Assembly (NCBI GenBank): GCA_050433985.1
Contig: JBNPWE010000001.1
Span: 124,001-188,000, forward strand
Length of the DNA stretch: 64,000 nt
Direction of reading: 5' to 3'
Source: JACIYW01 sp014359745
GTDB lineage: Bacteria > Pseudomonadota > Alphaproteobacteria > Rhodobacterales > Rhodobacteraceae
In this document: piece after piece, positions 39,285 through 48,350 of the stretch
How positions within the stretch are numbered: the stretch's first letter is position 1
How the letters are laid out: every line of letters begins with the position of its first letter
Position numbers and translations under genes: made by a program
Notes under the pieces: generated by a model
The model's input: the letters and a program-made list of their open reading frames with translations, nothing else
Databases searched by the model: none
What the model was told of the DNA's origin: nothing

Positions 39285-39590
39285 TCACACGACGGCGGCT
39301 TCGGTTCCCGCGTCACGGGCCTTGGCGATATCGCGCTTGATCTTGAGCGCTTTTGCCGAAAGCTCTTCATCCCTGGATTTATCAAGGAACGCATCCAGAC
39401 CACCGCGATGATCCACCGTGCGCAGCGCCGAGGCCGAAATCCGCAGCTTGAACGACCGGCCAAGAACATCCGAAATCAGCGTGATGTCGTTCAGGTTCGG
39501 CAGAAACCGGCGGCGGGTTTTGTTGTTGGCGTGGCTGACATTGTTGCCCGACATCGGGCCTTTTCCACTCAATTCGCAGACGCGCGACAT
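39285..39590 (-). CDS. rpmB: 50S ribosomal protein L28
   Basis: Large-subunit ribosomal protein of 101 residues, the length usual in alphaproteobacteria (shorter in E. coli). The N-terminal block [20 protein letters not shown], then [13 protein letters not shown], is diagnostic for L28, and the C-terminal extension ([20 protein letters not shown]) is typical of this class. It is followed by an intrinsic terminator and appears to be a single gene, located downstream of folE2 in the same direction with a 119-base gap. Confidence 0.97.
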   Translation of the reverse strand: MSRVCELSGKGPMSGNNVSHANNKTRRRFLPNLNDITLISDVLGRSFKLRISASALRTVDHRGGLDAFLDKSRDEELSAKALKIKRDIAKARDAGTEAAVV

Positions 39591-39709
39591 CGGTTTGATC
39601 CTTCAATTTGACAACAAAGCGGGCACCGGCCTGCGGCACCTCGTGACATTGGCGCTGCTTTACGGGGGAAAGGCCGGGGCGTCAAGCGCCTCTGCCCGCA
39701 TGGGCGGGG

Positions 39710-40822
39710 TTATCCGACATGAAAAAGCGTGTTGAACAGCTTTGGGTCCAGGCTTTCGGCGGCAAAAGTGGCGCCTTCGGTCAGGATGCTGACGGCGTCA
39801 TGGCTGTGCAGGCTTTCCTGATGGCTGGCGACGACGCGGAAATCACCGATACGGGAATCGGCCAGAAGCTGTTCACAAAACAGCCGCGCGGCATCCTCGA
39901 CAAAGATCGGATTTGCGGCGTTGAGTTCCGCGAAAGCCTGTTCATCCTCGCGTTTGACCATCACCTGCGTCTCGGTCGGAACGGCGGCGCGGCAAAGTTC
40001 AACCAGATCCTCGAACCACAGGCATTTGTCGCCCGTCACCTCGACCGAAATCCGCGCGACCGACCGCTGCGAATGCGGCGTGGCCAGTTGCCCGCGCACG
40101 CGCCGCGCGTGTTCCGACAGTTCCAGCGAACAGGGGCAGGTCGATGAATATACATAATCAAGATGCATGATCTTCTTGCGCACCCCGCCCTGTTCCACCA
40201 GTTCCAGCGCGATATCGTAATACTGATACCCCTCCAGCCCCGAACGCAACGAGGCGATCTTCATCGGAAACGAAAACCGCATCTGGATGCGGGCGTCGAA
40301 ACTGTCCAGATCGGCCTTGTAATCGTCCAGCGCCGCCTCGATCACGCCAAAGCTGAACGTGCGGGTTGCGTGGCCATAGAAGGTGCGCATGATGCGCGAC
40401 ATGTTGATGCCCTTCTTTTCAGCCTCAAGGCTGACCGTGCCGGTGACAGAGGTTTCCAGCGTCAGATCGCCGTTATCGCGGGTGTGAAAACGGATCGGCA
40501 GGCGGAAATTGGAAATGCCCACATGCTGGATCTGGGTGCGGGCGCCGCGGATCAGGCTGGCGGGGCCGTTTTGCAGATCGGGCAGATCCTGGCGATAGGC
40601 GGGTGTGGCGTCGAAATCTGCGGGATACTCGCGCGACAGATCGGGATAGCGCGCCCCGGCCCCCGGCACCAGCGCGCGCAACGCCGGGTCAAGCAGCGCC
40701 GGGTCAAGCCGCGCGATTTCGGCATCCGAGGCCTTCCTGGCCCATTGGCGCAGCACGGCAAGCGCGGCCTCGGCCTCGGTTCTGTCCGGCTGTTTGTCGA
40801 TGGCAGGCGTGTGGGCGTTCAT
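39710..40822 (-). CDS. folE2: GTP cyclohydrolase FolE2 (type IB)
   Basis: First enzyme of folate synthesis, converting GTP to dihydroneopterin triphosphate; the type IB form can use several metals and is often made when zinc is scarce. The 370 residues show the family blocks HVGISNFRLPIRFHT, KGINMSRIMRTFY, and the metal-binding cysteine region SSTCPCSLELSEHAR, with HSQRS and LVELCRAAVPTETQVMVKREDE further on. The start ATG is preceded by GAGGAAGG. I see no clear Zur box upstream. It lies between metZ and rpmB, in the same direction. Confidence 0.95.
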   Translation of the reverse strand: MNAHTPAIDKQPDRTEAEAALAVLRQWARKASDAEIARLDPALLDPALRALVPGAGARYPDLSREYPADFDATPAYRQDLPDLQNGPASLIRGARTQIQHVGISNFRLPIRFHTRDNGDLTLETSVTGTVSLEAEKKGINMSRIMRTFYGHATRTFSFGVIEAALDDYKADLDSFDARIQMRFSFPMKIASLRSGLEGYQYYDIALELVEQGGVRKKIMHLDYVYSSTCPCSLELSEHARRVRGQLATPHSQRSVARISVEVTGDKCLWFEDLVELCRAAVPTETQVMVKREDEQAFAELNAANPIFVEDAARLFCEQLLADSRIGDFRVVASHQESLHSHDAVSILTEGATFAAESLDPKLFNTLFHVG

Positions 40823-40942
40823 CGGGCCTTCCTCGCATTGCGTGCGCACTGTGCCATACTTGGTACGTCGGCGGCGCGTGTCCAATACTAAAAGCATTTC
40901 GCGTGCCCGGCAGCCCGCCACCGACGCCACCAGATATCCTTG

Positions 40943-42124
40943 TCAGATGCTGTCCAGCCCCGCGCGCAGATCGGCCAGCAGGTCATCGGCATCCTCCAGC
41001 CCGACCGAGATGCGCACCAGCCCCGGCGTGATGCCAAGCGCTGCCTTCTGATCATCGGGCAGGCGTTGGTGGGTGGTCGTGGCGGGATGGGTCATGATCG
41101 TGCGGGCATCGCCAAGATTGTTGGAAATCAGACAGACCTTCAGGGCATTGAGAAAGCGGAACGCCGCCTCCTTGCCGCCCTTCACATCGATGGCAAACAT
41201 GGTCCCCCCCGCCCCCATCTGTGCCTGTGCCAGCGCGTGTTGGGGATGGCTGGCAAGGCCGGGATAGATCACCCGCGACAGACGCGCATCGCCTTCCAGC
41301 GCCTCTGCCAGCTTCTGGGCTGTTTCGGTCTGGGCGCGCACCCGCAGATCCATCGTGGTCAGGCCATTCAGCATCACCCAGGCGTTGAACGGGCTCAGCG
41401 CGCCGCCGGTGTGCTTCATGAAAGGTTCGACCGTGCCACGGATGAAATCGCGGCTGCCCAGGATCACTCCGCCCAGCGCCCTGCCCTGCCCGTCGATATG
41501 TTTGGTGGCCGAATAGATCACCACATCGGCCCCCAATGCGACCGCGCGCGAATAGATCGGGGTGGAGAACACATTATCCGCCAGCACCAGCGCGCCCACC
41601 GCATGGGCCAGATCGGCAACGGCGCGGATATCGATCACCTCAAGCATCGGGTTGGACAGCGATTCAAAGAACACAGCCTTTGTTCCCGGCCGGATCGCCG
41701 CGCGCCATTGATCAAGGTCAGTGCCATCGACAAAGCTTACCTCGACACCGTACCGCACCAACACGTTTTCCAGCACATAAAGGCACGACCCGAACAGCGC
41801 CCGGCTGGACACCACATGATCCCCCGCGCGCAACGTGGCCGCAAGCGCGCCAAAAACCGCCGCCATGCCGGATGCGGTGGCAAAGGCATCCTCGGTTCCC
41901 TCGATCGCGGCGATACGGTCCTCGAAGGCGCGCACGGTGGGATTGCCGTAACGGGCATAGACGAATTCATCGGGGCCCGCGCCCAGGAACCGCGCCTCGG
42001 CATCCTCGGCCCGGTCATAGACAAAGCCCTGCGTCAGATAGATCGCCTCGGCCATTTCGCCGTATTGGCTGCGGCGCGCCCCGGTATGGACAAGTTTCGT
42101 CTTGATGTTCCAGTCATCCGCCAT
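40943..42124 (-). CDS. metZ: O-succinylhomoserine sulfhydrylase
   Basis: PLP enzyme of the Cys/Met metabolism family that makes homocysteine from O-succinylhomoserine and sulfide, giving methionine synthesis by direct sulfhydrylation. The 393 residues carry YARYGNPT, the PLP-binding ATKHIDGQGR with Lys208, and IMTHPATTTHQRL near the C-terminus. The MetZ type is favoured over MetB or MetC by the N-terminal LVHTGARRSQYGE and by the riboswitch upstream. The SAM-II riboswitch and terminator in its leader show feedback control by S-adenosylmethionine. GGGGAAG lies before the ATG. Confidence 0.95.
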   Translation of the reverse strand: MADDWNIKTKLVHTGARRSQYGEMAEAIYLTQGFVYDRAEDAEARFLGAGPDEFVYARYGNPTVRAFEDRIAAIEGTEDAFATASGMAAVFGALAATLRAGDHVVSSRALFGSCLYVLENVLVRYGVEVSFVDGTDLDQWRAAIRPGTKAVFFESLSNPMLEVIDIRAVADLAHAVGALVLADNVFSTPIYSRAVALGADVVIYSATKHIDGQGRALGGVILGSRDFIRGTVEPFMKHTGGALSPFNAWVMLNGLTTMDLRVRAQTETAQKLAEALEGDARLSRVIYPGLASHPQHALAQAQMGAGGTMFAIDVKGGKEAAFRFLNALKVCLISNNLGDARTIMTHPATTTHQRLPDDQKAALGITPGLVRISVGLEDADDLLADLRAGLDSI

Positions 42125-42139
42125 CACGCTTCCCCGCGC

Positions 42140-42173
42140 AAAAAAACCCCGGTCGCAACAGGCGACGGGGGTT
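42140..42173 (-). terminator. Attenuator hairpin in the metZ leader
   Basis: Directly after the riboswitch the minus strand gives AACCCCCGTCGC, a short loop, GCGACCGGGGTT and seven Ts. This is a strong intrinsic terminator ending 15 bases before the metZ ATG, so SAM binding probably controls transcription read-through here. Confidence 0.8.
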
Positions 42174-42179
42174 CCCGGC

Positions 42180-42232
42180 ACCTCTTTAGCGGCTTGTTTA
42201 ACGTGGCCCGCAATCCGGTAACAAAGCACCAC
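42180..42232 (-). promoter_or_regulatory. SAM-II riboswitch upstream of metZ
   Basis: The minus strand reads GCTTTGTTACCGGATTGC, then GGGCCACGTTAAACAAGC, then CGCTAAAGAGG. This matches the SAM-II layout as I know it: stem P1 (GCTTTGTT with AAACAAGC), the conserved ACCG-ATTGC, and the 3' strand GCTAAA-AGG that forms the pseudoknot. SAM-II elements are known in front of metZ, metX and related genes in alphaproteobacteria. A weak promoter (TTGACG, 17 bases, TAACCG) lies upstream, within the end of the aminotransferase gene. Confidence 0.82.
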
Positions 42233-42255
42233 GCGGATCGGTTACGCCCTAATCA

Positions 42256-42283
42256 GGGGCGCGTCAACCGGGGCGCGTCAACC
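42256..42283 (+). repeat. Two tandem 14-base units across the aminotransferase stop codon
   Basis: GGGGCGCGTCAACC occurs twice, exactly, at the 3' end of the aminotransferase gene. The inner copy encodes LTRP and the outer copy holds the stop. Each copy contains TTGACG on the minus strand, so a -35-like box for metZ is duplicated too. Confidence 0.8.
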
Positions 42284-43436
42284 GGGGGGGGCGCGCACCG
42301 GCCATGAACCGGGTCAGCCGGTCAAGCCCCTCGGCGATGTCCTGGGTGCTGCGGGCATAGGAAAACCGCACGGTCTGGTGGCCGCGCTCGGGGTCGAAAT
42401 CAAGGCCGGAGGTGATGGCGACACCGGCCTTTGCCAGAACCTCGGCGCAGAAGGCGCGGCTGTCGGTGGTGATGTCGGACACATCGGCATAGACATAAAA
42501 GGCCCCGTCCGGCGGGGCGATGCGGGTGAACCCCGCCTTTGGCAGGCCGTCCAGCATCAGACGGCGGTTTTCGGCATAGACGGCGCGATTGGCCTCGCAT
42601 TCCGCCACCGCCCCCAGCGCGGCAAGCGCCGCGATCTGGCTGGCGTGGGGCGGGCAGATGAACATGTTCTGCGCCAGCCGTTCGATCGGGCGCACCAGCG
42701 CCTCGGGGACCACCATCCAGCCGACCCGCCAGCCGGTCATCGAGAAATACTTGGAAAACGAATTGATCACGCACACATCGTCGCTGATTTCCAGTGCCGA
42801 AACCGCGCGCGCGCCGTAATGTAGGCCGTGGTATATCTCGTCCGAGATCACGGAAATGCCGCGCGCCTGTGCCGCCGCGATCAGGGCGCCCAGCGCCGGG
42901 CGATCCAGCATGGTGCCCGAAGGGTTGCCCGGCGAGGCAAGGATAAGGCCCGAAAGGCCCGGCGTGGCGGTGATCTGATCGGGCGTGGGTTGATAGCGAT
43001 CCTGCGCGCGCGTGGCCAGACCCACCGGGGCCAGCGACAGCGCCTTGAGGATCTGACGATACGACGGATAGCCGGGCAGGCCCAGCGCCACCCGGTCGCC
43101 GGCGTCGAAAAGCGCGGTGAAGGCCAGCAGGAACGCCGCCGACGATCCCGACGTCACGATGACGCGCGCCGGATCAAGGCTGATGCCGTACCAGCGCCGG
43201 TAAAGATCGGCGATGCCCGCGCGCAGTTCCGGCAGGCCAAGGGCGACGGTATAGCCCAGCGCATCGGTTTCCAGCGCCCTGCCCAGCGCGCGGCGCGCGG
43301 CGGCGGGGGCCGGGGTGCCGGGCTGGCCCACCTCCATATGGATGATGGACCGGCCGCCGACCTCAAGGGCGCGGGCGGCTTCCATCACGTCCATCACGAT
43401 GAACGGATCTATATTCGCGCGGGATGATGTTTGCAT
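42264..43436 (-). CDS. Class I/II PLP aminotransferase
   Basis: A 390-residue fold-type I aminotransferase. The blocks YTVALGLPELRAGIADLY, SGSSAAFLLAF, SPGNPSGTML, ISDEIYHGLHYG and the PLP lysine Lys229 in INSFSKYFSMTGWRVGW place it in the aspartate aminotransferase superfamily. The substrate is not readable from sequence. Location right upstream of metZ in the same direction suggests an amino acid role, possibly in methionine or aromatic amino acid transamination. The C-terminus (RPPRLTRPG) lies in a duplicated 14-base unit and may be a recent extension. It is divergent from the M48 protease gene. Confidence 0.9.
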   Translation of the reverse strand: MQTSSRANIDPFIVMDVMEAARALEVGGRSIIHMEVGQPGTPAPAAARRALGRALETDALGYTVALGLPELRAGIADLYRRWYGISLDPARVIVTSGSSAAFLLAFTALFDAGDRVALGLPGYPSYRQILKALSLAPVGLATRAQDRYQPTPDQITATPGLSGLILASPGNPSGTMLDRPALGALIAAAQARGISVISDEIYHGLHYGARAVSALEISDDVCVINSFSKYFSMTGWRVGWMVVPEALVRPIERLAQNMFICPPHASQIAALAALGAVAECEANRAVYAENRRLMLDGLPKAGFTRIAPPDGAFYVYADVSDITTDSRAFCAEVLAKAGVAITSGLDFDPERGHQTVRFSYARSTQDIAEGLDRLTRFMAGARPPRLTRPG

Positions 43437-43490
43437 CGGGGCCTCTCAGACATTACGTTCGGGTCATTCCAGCTAGGGGGCGAAAGGTCA

Positions 43491-44843
43491 ATGCCGGGGG
43501 TGCGACGCAGGGCTTTATCACTGTTCGCGGCGCTGGTGGTGGCGCTGGTGGTGGCGGGCGGCCTTGTGCGGCCTGTCGCGGCGCAAGGCCTGGTCCGCGA
43601 CGCGGGCGTGGAACATGCGCTGCGCCAGATCGCGGCACCTTTGCTGACGGCGGCGGGCCTGCCCGCGTCGCGCATACAGATCCTGTTGATCAATGATCCG
43701 ACGATGAACGCCTTTGTCGTGGATTCGAACCACATCTTCATGCACACCGGCATGCTGATGCGCCTGTCCACCGCCGCCGAGGTGCAGGCGGTGCTTGCGC
43801 ATGAGGCCGCGCATATCGCCAACGGCCATATCGCACGCCGCATGACCAACATGCGCAGCGCCGCGCTGGGGTCGCGGCTGGGCCTGTTACTGGCGCTGGC
43901 GGCGGGGGCGGCGGGGGCGCCGGGCAACGCGATCATGGGCATTGCCGCGGGCACCAGCGGATCGGCGCAGCGCATTTTCCTGTCGCACACGCGGGGCGAG
44001 GAATCATCGGCCGACCGGTCCGGCGTGCGCTATATGGCGCAGGCGCAGGTTGACCCCGGCGCGATGCTCGACGTGCTTGACCTCTTTCGCGGGCAAGAGG
44101 CGCTGGCCCCCGGCCGCCAAGACCCCTATCTGTTGTCGCATCCGCTGACGCGCGACCGGCTGCGCGGTCTGCGCGGCTTCGTCGCCGCCCAGCAGGGCCG
44201 ACAGTTCAGCGACAATGAAACGGTTGATTACTGGTTTTCGCGGGCCAAGGCGGTTGTGGGCGCTTTCATGCAGAACCCGGCGGTGACGCTGCGCAACCTG
44301 CGCCGCGATGACACGTCGGACGCTGCGCTGATCAGCCGGGCGGTGGCCTATCACCGCCAATCCAGGACCACACAGGCGCTGGACGCGATCGACACCGTGA
44401 TCGCGCGGCGTCCCAATGACCCCTATCTGATGGACCTGCGCGGCCAGATCCTGCTGGAATCGCGCCAATATGCCGGGGCCGTCAATGCCTATGCCAAGGC
44501 CGCCTCGCTCGGCCCGAACGAACCGCTGATCCTGGCCGGATACGGGCGCGCCTTGCTGGCCCGCGATACGCCCGAAAGCAACCGGCAGGCGCTGGGCGTT
44601 CTGGAAAGGGCGCAGGCCGGGGATGCCAACGATCCGGGCATGTTGCGCGATCTGGCGGTGGCCTATGCCAAGGCCGGCAATAACGGCATGGCGTCTGTCG
44701 CGACGGCGGAACGCTATGCGGTGCTGGGCCGCCTGCGCGATGCGGGCGTGCATGCGCGCCGCGCGATGGGCATGGTGCCGCGCGGGTCGCCGGGGTGGCT
44801 CCGGGCGCAGGATGTGCTAAACATGGTCGAAGCGGCCGAATAA
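43491..44843 (+). CDS. M48 family metalloprotease with TPR domain (BepA-like)
   Basis: A 450-residue exported zinc protease. After a signal peptide (MPGVRRRALSLFAALVVALV, cleavage near AAQGLVRDAG) comes an M48 domain with the zinc motif H104-EAA-H108 and the third ligand in GEESSADRSGVRYM. The C-terminal third is a set of TPR-like helices (from about residue 270). This order matches BepA/YfgC, a periplasmic protease and chaperone that supports outer membrane protein assembly with the Bam complex. The start is chosen from the signal peptide and an AAAGG site. The dsbA-type gene follows after 13 bases. Confidence 0.9.
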   Translation: MPGVRRRALSLFAALVVALVVAGGLVRPVAAQGLVRDAGVEHALRQIAAPLLTAAGLPASRIQILLINDPTMNAFVVDSNHIFMHTGMLMRLSTAAEVQAVLAHEAAHIANGHIARRMTNMRSAALGSRLGLLLALAAGAAGAPGNAIMGIAAGTSGSAQRIFLSHTRGEESSADRSGVRYMAQAQVDPGAMLDVLDLFRGQEALAPGRQDPYLLSHPLTRDRLRGLRGFVAAQQGRQFSDNETVDYWFSRAKAVVGAFMQNPAVTLRNLRRDDTSDAALISRAVAYHRQSRTTQALDAIDTVIARRPNDPYLMDLRGQILLESRQYAGAVNAYAKAASLGPNEPLILAGYGRALLARDTPESNRQALGVLERAQAGDANDPGMLRDLAVAYAKAGNNGMASVATAERYAVLGRLRDAGVHARRAMGMVPRGSPGWLRAQDVLNMVEAAE

Positions 44844-44856
44844 CGGAGACCCGGCA

Positions 44857-45639
44857 ATGCCCCTTTCCCCCCTGCGTCCGCTGCTGATGGCGGCTGTTTT
44901 CATGGTCGGCCTTTTGGCGGGGCTTGCCGCGCCCGCGCTGGCGCAACCGCTTGATCCGGGGTCAATGACCCCCGAACAGCGTCAGGACTTTCGCAAGGAA
45001 GTGCGCGATTACCTGATGGACAACCCCGAAGTGCTGATCGAGGCGATACAGGTTCTGGAACGTCGGCAAGCCGCCCAACAGGTCCGGTCAGAGGCAGAGT
45101 TGCTGCAAGACAATCACGCGGCGATCTTTGACGATGGATATTCCTTTGTCGGCGGCAATCCGGACGGCGATATCACCCTTGTCGAGTTCATGGACTACCG
45201 CTGTTCCTTCTGCCGTCAGGCCCATCCCGAAGTGGCGGAACTGTTGAAAAACGATGGCCGTATCCGCTGGATCGTCAAGGAATTCCCGATCCTTGGCCCC
45301 GACAGCACGCTTGCCTCGCGCTTTGCGATCGCGGTTCTGGATCTGGGCGGGGCGGATGCCTATGGCCGGGCGCATGACGCGCTGATGACGATGCGCGCCA
45401 AGGTCTCGACCGAGGCGCTGGAAAAGCTGGCAGGCGATCTGGGGCTGGATGCGGGGGCGGTGCTGGCCAGGATGGGCAGCCCCGAGGTGACAAAGGTCAT
45501 CGACGCCAATCATGCGCTGGCACAGCGCTTGCAGATTTCCGGCACGCCCACCTTCATTCTGCAAGACCGGTTTCTGCGCGGCTATGTGCCGCTGGATGCG
45601 TTGACCAATCTCGTGGCCGAGGCGCGCAACGGCGGCTGA
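44857..45639 (+). CDS. DsbA-family periplasmic thiol oxidoreductase
   Basis: A 260-residue exported protein with signal peptide (MVGLLAGLAAPALAQP region) and an N-terminal helical segment (TPEQRQDFRKEVRDYLMDNP) typical of the Com1/ScsC-like branch. The thioredoxin fold has the active site C116-SFC-119 in FMDYRCSFCRQAHPEV and the cis-proline SGTPTFILQDRFLRGY. It should oxidise or isomerise disulfides in periplasmic proteins. The N-terminal helical segment can mediate oligomerisation in ScsC, a disulfide isomerase, so isomerase activity is possible. It forms an operon with the BepA-like protease, both acting on envelope protein folding. Confidence 0.9.
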   Translation: MPLSPLRPLLMAAVFMVGLLAGLAAPALAQPLDPGSMTPEQRQDFRKEVRDYLMDNPEVLIEAIQVLERRQAAQQVRSEAELLQDNHAAIFDDGYSFVGGNPDGDITLVEFMDYRCSFCRQAHPEVAELLKNDGRIRWIVKEFPILGPDSTLASRFAIAVLDLGGADAYGRAHDALMTMRAKVSTEALEKLAGDLGLDAGAVLARMGSPEVTKVIDANHALAQRLQISGTPTFILQDRFLRGYVPLDALTNLVAEARNGG

Positions 45640-45730
45640 CGGGCCGCCCTGTTCCGAGAGCCTTTTCCGCCGCGCCATCACGAGGTGCGCGCAATCAGAC
45701 CCGCACCCTGACCGCACAAGAAACCGCTCT

Positions 45731-45812
45731 TTCCCATCCTCTCGAAAAAAATACTCATCTTGCGCCTTCCGTGCGCGCGCCGGTCAAGGGGATGACTCCA
45801 ACTGACTGAAAT
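45731..45812 (-). repeat. Dispersed intergenic repeat, copy D (GAGAGGATGG type)
   Basis: Read on the minus strand it starts ATTTCAGTCAG six bases after the ispG stop, continues TCATCCCCTTGACCGG, a CGCGCGC block, then ATGAGTATTTTTTTCGAGAG and GATGGGAAAGAG. The 5' half matches copy B and the 3' half copy C. Confidence 0.8.
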
Positions 45813-45817
45813 CCGCC

Positions 45818-46948
45818 CTATTCCGCCGCTTCCGACGCGCGGTTTTCCGCCTCGATCGCCTCGGCACGTTGTTCGACCAGGCCGACGATATGGTCGATCA
45901 TCTGCTCATTGCCCAGCTTGTGAACCTGTTTGCCCGCCAGATAGACCATGCCAGACCCGGCCCCACCGCCGGTAAAGCCGATATCGGTCATCAGCGCCTC
46001 GCCCGGCCCGTTGACCACGCAACCGATGATCGACAGGCTCATCGGGGTCTTGATATGCGACAGGCGCTGTTCCAGCGCCTCGACCGTCTTGATCACGTCA
46101 AACCCCTGCCGGGCGCAGGACGGGCAGGAAATGATGTTGACGCCCCGGTGCCGCAGGCCCAGCGATTTCAGGATCTCATAGCCCACCCGCACCTCTTCGA
46201 CCGGATCGGCCGACAGGGACACCCGAATCGTATCGCCGATCCCCATCCACAAAAGGTTCCCCAGCCCAATGGCGGATTTGACCGTGCCCGTCATCAGCCC
46301 GCCCGCTTCGGTAATGCCAAGATGGATGGGCGCGTCGGTGGCATCGGCGAGCGCCTGATAGGCGGCGGCGGCCAGAAACACGTCAGACGCCTTCACGCTG
46401 ATCTTGAATTCGTGGAAATCATTGTCTTGCAGGATGCGGATGTGATCCAGGCCGCTTTCCACCATAGCCTCGGGGCAGGGTTCGCCGTATTTCTCCAGAA
46501 GGTGGCGTTCCAGACTGCCGGCGTTCACGCCAATGCGGATCGAACAGCCGTGATCCTTTGCGGCGCGGATCACCTCGCGCACCCGGTCGGCGGACCCGAT
46601 ATTGCCGGGGTTGATGCGCAGACAGGCCGCGCCCGCCTTGGCCGCCTCGATGGCGCGTTTGTAATGGAAATGGATATCGGCCACGATCGGCACCGGGCTT
46701 TCAGCCACGATCTCGCGCAGGGCGCGCGTCGCGGCCTCATCGGGGGTGGATATGCGCACGATATCGGCGCCCGCCTCGGCGCAGGCCTGCACTTGCGCGA
46801 TGGTGGCGCGCGCATCCGAAGTGTCGGTGTTGGTCATGGTCTGCACGGTGATCGGCGCATCGCCGCCCACCGGCACCGGGCCGACATGGATCTGACGCGA
46901 CTTGCGGCGGTAGATATTGCGCCACGGCCGAATGGGATTAAGCGACAT
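45818..46948 (-). CDS. ispG: 4-hydroxy-3-methylbut-2-enyl diphosphate synthase (IspG)
   Basis: Iron-sulfur enzyme of the MEP isoprenoid pathway, reducing MEcPP to HMBPP. The 376 residues contain the barrel start [20 protein letters not shown] and the C-terminal 4Fe-4S cysteines in [14 protein letters not shown] and [16 protein letters not shown], all conserved. Isoprenoids are the source of quinone tails, carotenoids and bacteriochlorophyll phytyl chains. It follows the RodZ-like gene with a 77-base gap, the pairing seen in other proteobacteria where rodZ precedes ispG. Confidence 0.97.
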   Translation of the reverse strand: MSLNPIRPWRNIYRRKSRQIHVGPVPVGGDAPITVQTMTNTDTSDARATIAQVQACAEAGADIVRISTPDEAATRALREIVAESPVPIVADIHFHYKRAIEAAKAGAACLRINPGNIGSADRVREVIRAAKDHGCSIRIGVNAGSLERHLLEKYGEPCPEAMVESGLDHIRILQDNDFHEFKISVKASDVFLAAAAYQALADATDAPIHLGITEAGGLMTGTVKSAIGLGNLLWMGIGDTIRVSLSADPVEEVRVGYEILKSLGLRHRGVNIISCPSCARQGFDVIKTVEALEQRLSHIKTPMSLSIIGCVVNGPGEALMTDIGFTGGGAGSGMVYLAGKQVHKLGNEQMIDHIVGLVEQRAEAIEAENRASEAAE

Positions 46949-47025
46949 GAAGCCCCCGGAATGTTGATGCCTCAGACATAGGGCCTGAACCGCGGCGGGG
47001 CAATCGGATCACGGCAATCCGCGGA

Positions 47026-48219
47026 TTATTGCGCGCTTGCCTCGGCGATTGCGACGAAACGCGCAAGTTCGGGATCGCTGTCGATCCGCGCAAGGGCGAA
47101 ATCGGCAACCAGAGATTCGGGTGAAAGCACCACATTCGACACAACCTGCGCCCCCGGCGCGGCGGGGCCATAGGTTTCGCCATTGACCGCAAAGAACACC
47201 GATCCCGAATTGCCGGCCCGCAGCAGCGCCGGCGCCTCGGTCTGCGGCAGAACGAACCGTTCGCCCGCATCCAGCGTCTTTTCCAGCAGAACCGTGCCAT
47301 CGGCGGATTTGATCCGCACCCAGGCCGGGCGCACCGCGAACACCGCCACCTCTGGGGCCTGGGGTTCAACGACCTGCACGGGGGCGCCGTTATCGGCCAC
47401 ATCGACAGAAGGCACGTCGGGGTTGATCGCCGGGGCGATATCGCCGACACCCGGATCAATGGCCGCGATCGGGCCATCGCGGGCCACCAGCACCGGCACC
47501 GCCAGGGCCTGCGGTCGGTAAATCCGGTCGAACGCCTCGGGGCGGGGCTGGATCAGCACCGGGTCATCGCCGCCCGCCTCTGCCATCCGTTCGCGAGACA
47601 GGTCTGCCCCCCGGCCAGCCCCGGCCAGCGGATCAAGATCGGCCATCACCCCCGGCGACTGATCGACGGGCGCAAGGCGGACGCGCTGCACCTCTTGCAG
47701 AACGCTCCACCCGCCATAGCCCAGGCCCCCCATCAGCGCGACAAGAACCAGAACCGACCCGATCGCGCCCGGCTGGATGCCGGTGAAAAACGCCTCGCCC
47801 TTGGGAACGAATGTTGCGTTGGGATTGGCCAGCGGATCGGAATAGACCGGCTTTTTCGATATCTTGGGAACGGCGCGCCGGGGGCTGGAAGCCGCCGCCG
47901 ACATCCCGTGCGCGGTTTCAAAACCCGCCTCGCCACAGAACTTGCGATAGGCCCAGTCCGGGTCCATCTGCAGGAACCGCGCATATGACCGGACATATCC
48001 GGGGATGAAACCCGGCGTCTCGAAGGCTGCGACATCGCAATTCTCAATCGCGGCAACGTAGGTTGCCTTGATCTTCAACTCGCGCTGCACATCAAGAAGC
48101 GATTTGCCAAGGGTCGCGCGTTCGCCGCGCATAAGATCGCCCAATCGCAGGTCAAAATCGTCAAAGCCTTTCGGCTTTGCGGTTTCCTGCGACGAAGGTT
48201 GCACCCTCCGACCGATCAT
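47026..48219 (-). CDS. RodZ-like protein: N-terminal HTH, membrane segment, periplasmic DUF4115 domain
   Basis: A 397-residue bitopic protein. Residues about 20-90 form an HTH of the Xre type (LGDLMRGERATLGKSLLDVQRELKIKATYVAAIENCD, then PGFIPGYVRSYARFLQMDP), one membrane segment lies near 145-170 (GSVLVLVALMGGLGYGGWSV), and the C-terminus is a DUF4115 beta domain (FAVRPAWVRIKSADGTVLLEKTLDAGE). This layout is that of RodZ, which links MreB to the elongasome and sets rod shape. The middle region is Pro- and Ala-rich and disordered. The start giving MIGRRVQPS is chosen because GCAGGGTGT precedes it. It precedes ispG as in many proteobacteria. Confidence 0.85.
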   Translation of the reverse strand: MIGRRVQPSSQETAKPKGFDDFDLRLGDLMRGERATLGKSLLDVQRELKIKATYVAAIENCDVAAFETPGFIPGYVRSYARFLQMDPDWAYRKFCGEAGFETAHGMSAAASSPRRAVPKISKKPVYSDPLANPNATFVPKGEAFFTGIQPGAIGSVLVLVALMGGLGYGGWSVLQEVQRVRLAPVDQSPGVMADLDPLAGAGRGADLSRERMAEAGGDDPVLIQPRPEAFDRIYRPQALAVPVLVARDGPIAAIDPGVGDIAPAINPDVPSVDVADNGAPVQVVEPQAPEVAVFAVRPAWVRIKSADGTVLLEKTLDAGERFVLPQTEAPALLRAGNSGSVFFAVNGETYGPAAPGAQVVSNVVLSPESLVADFALARIDSDPELARFVAIAEASAQ

Positions 48220-48326
48220 ACACCCTGCCCCAACCAGATCGTTGCCCAAAGATTCCAAGGCCGACTCGGCCCGGAACATTTTCTTGAGAAGACGTTACCA
48301 CAGGCCCGGATGTCATGCATCCGCGA

Positions 48327-48350
48327 AAGTGTCAGGCAAAGTGTCAGGCA
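48327..48350 (+). repeat. Two tandem 12-base units across the hemA stop codon
   Basis: AAGTGTCAGGCA occurs twice, exactly. On the minus strand each copy contains TGA, and because the unit is 12 bases the second TGA is in frame with the first, giving a duplicated stop. A related half unit lies further downstream. Confidence 0.8.
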
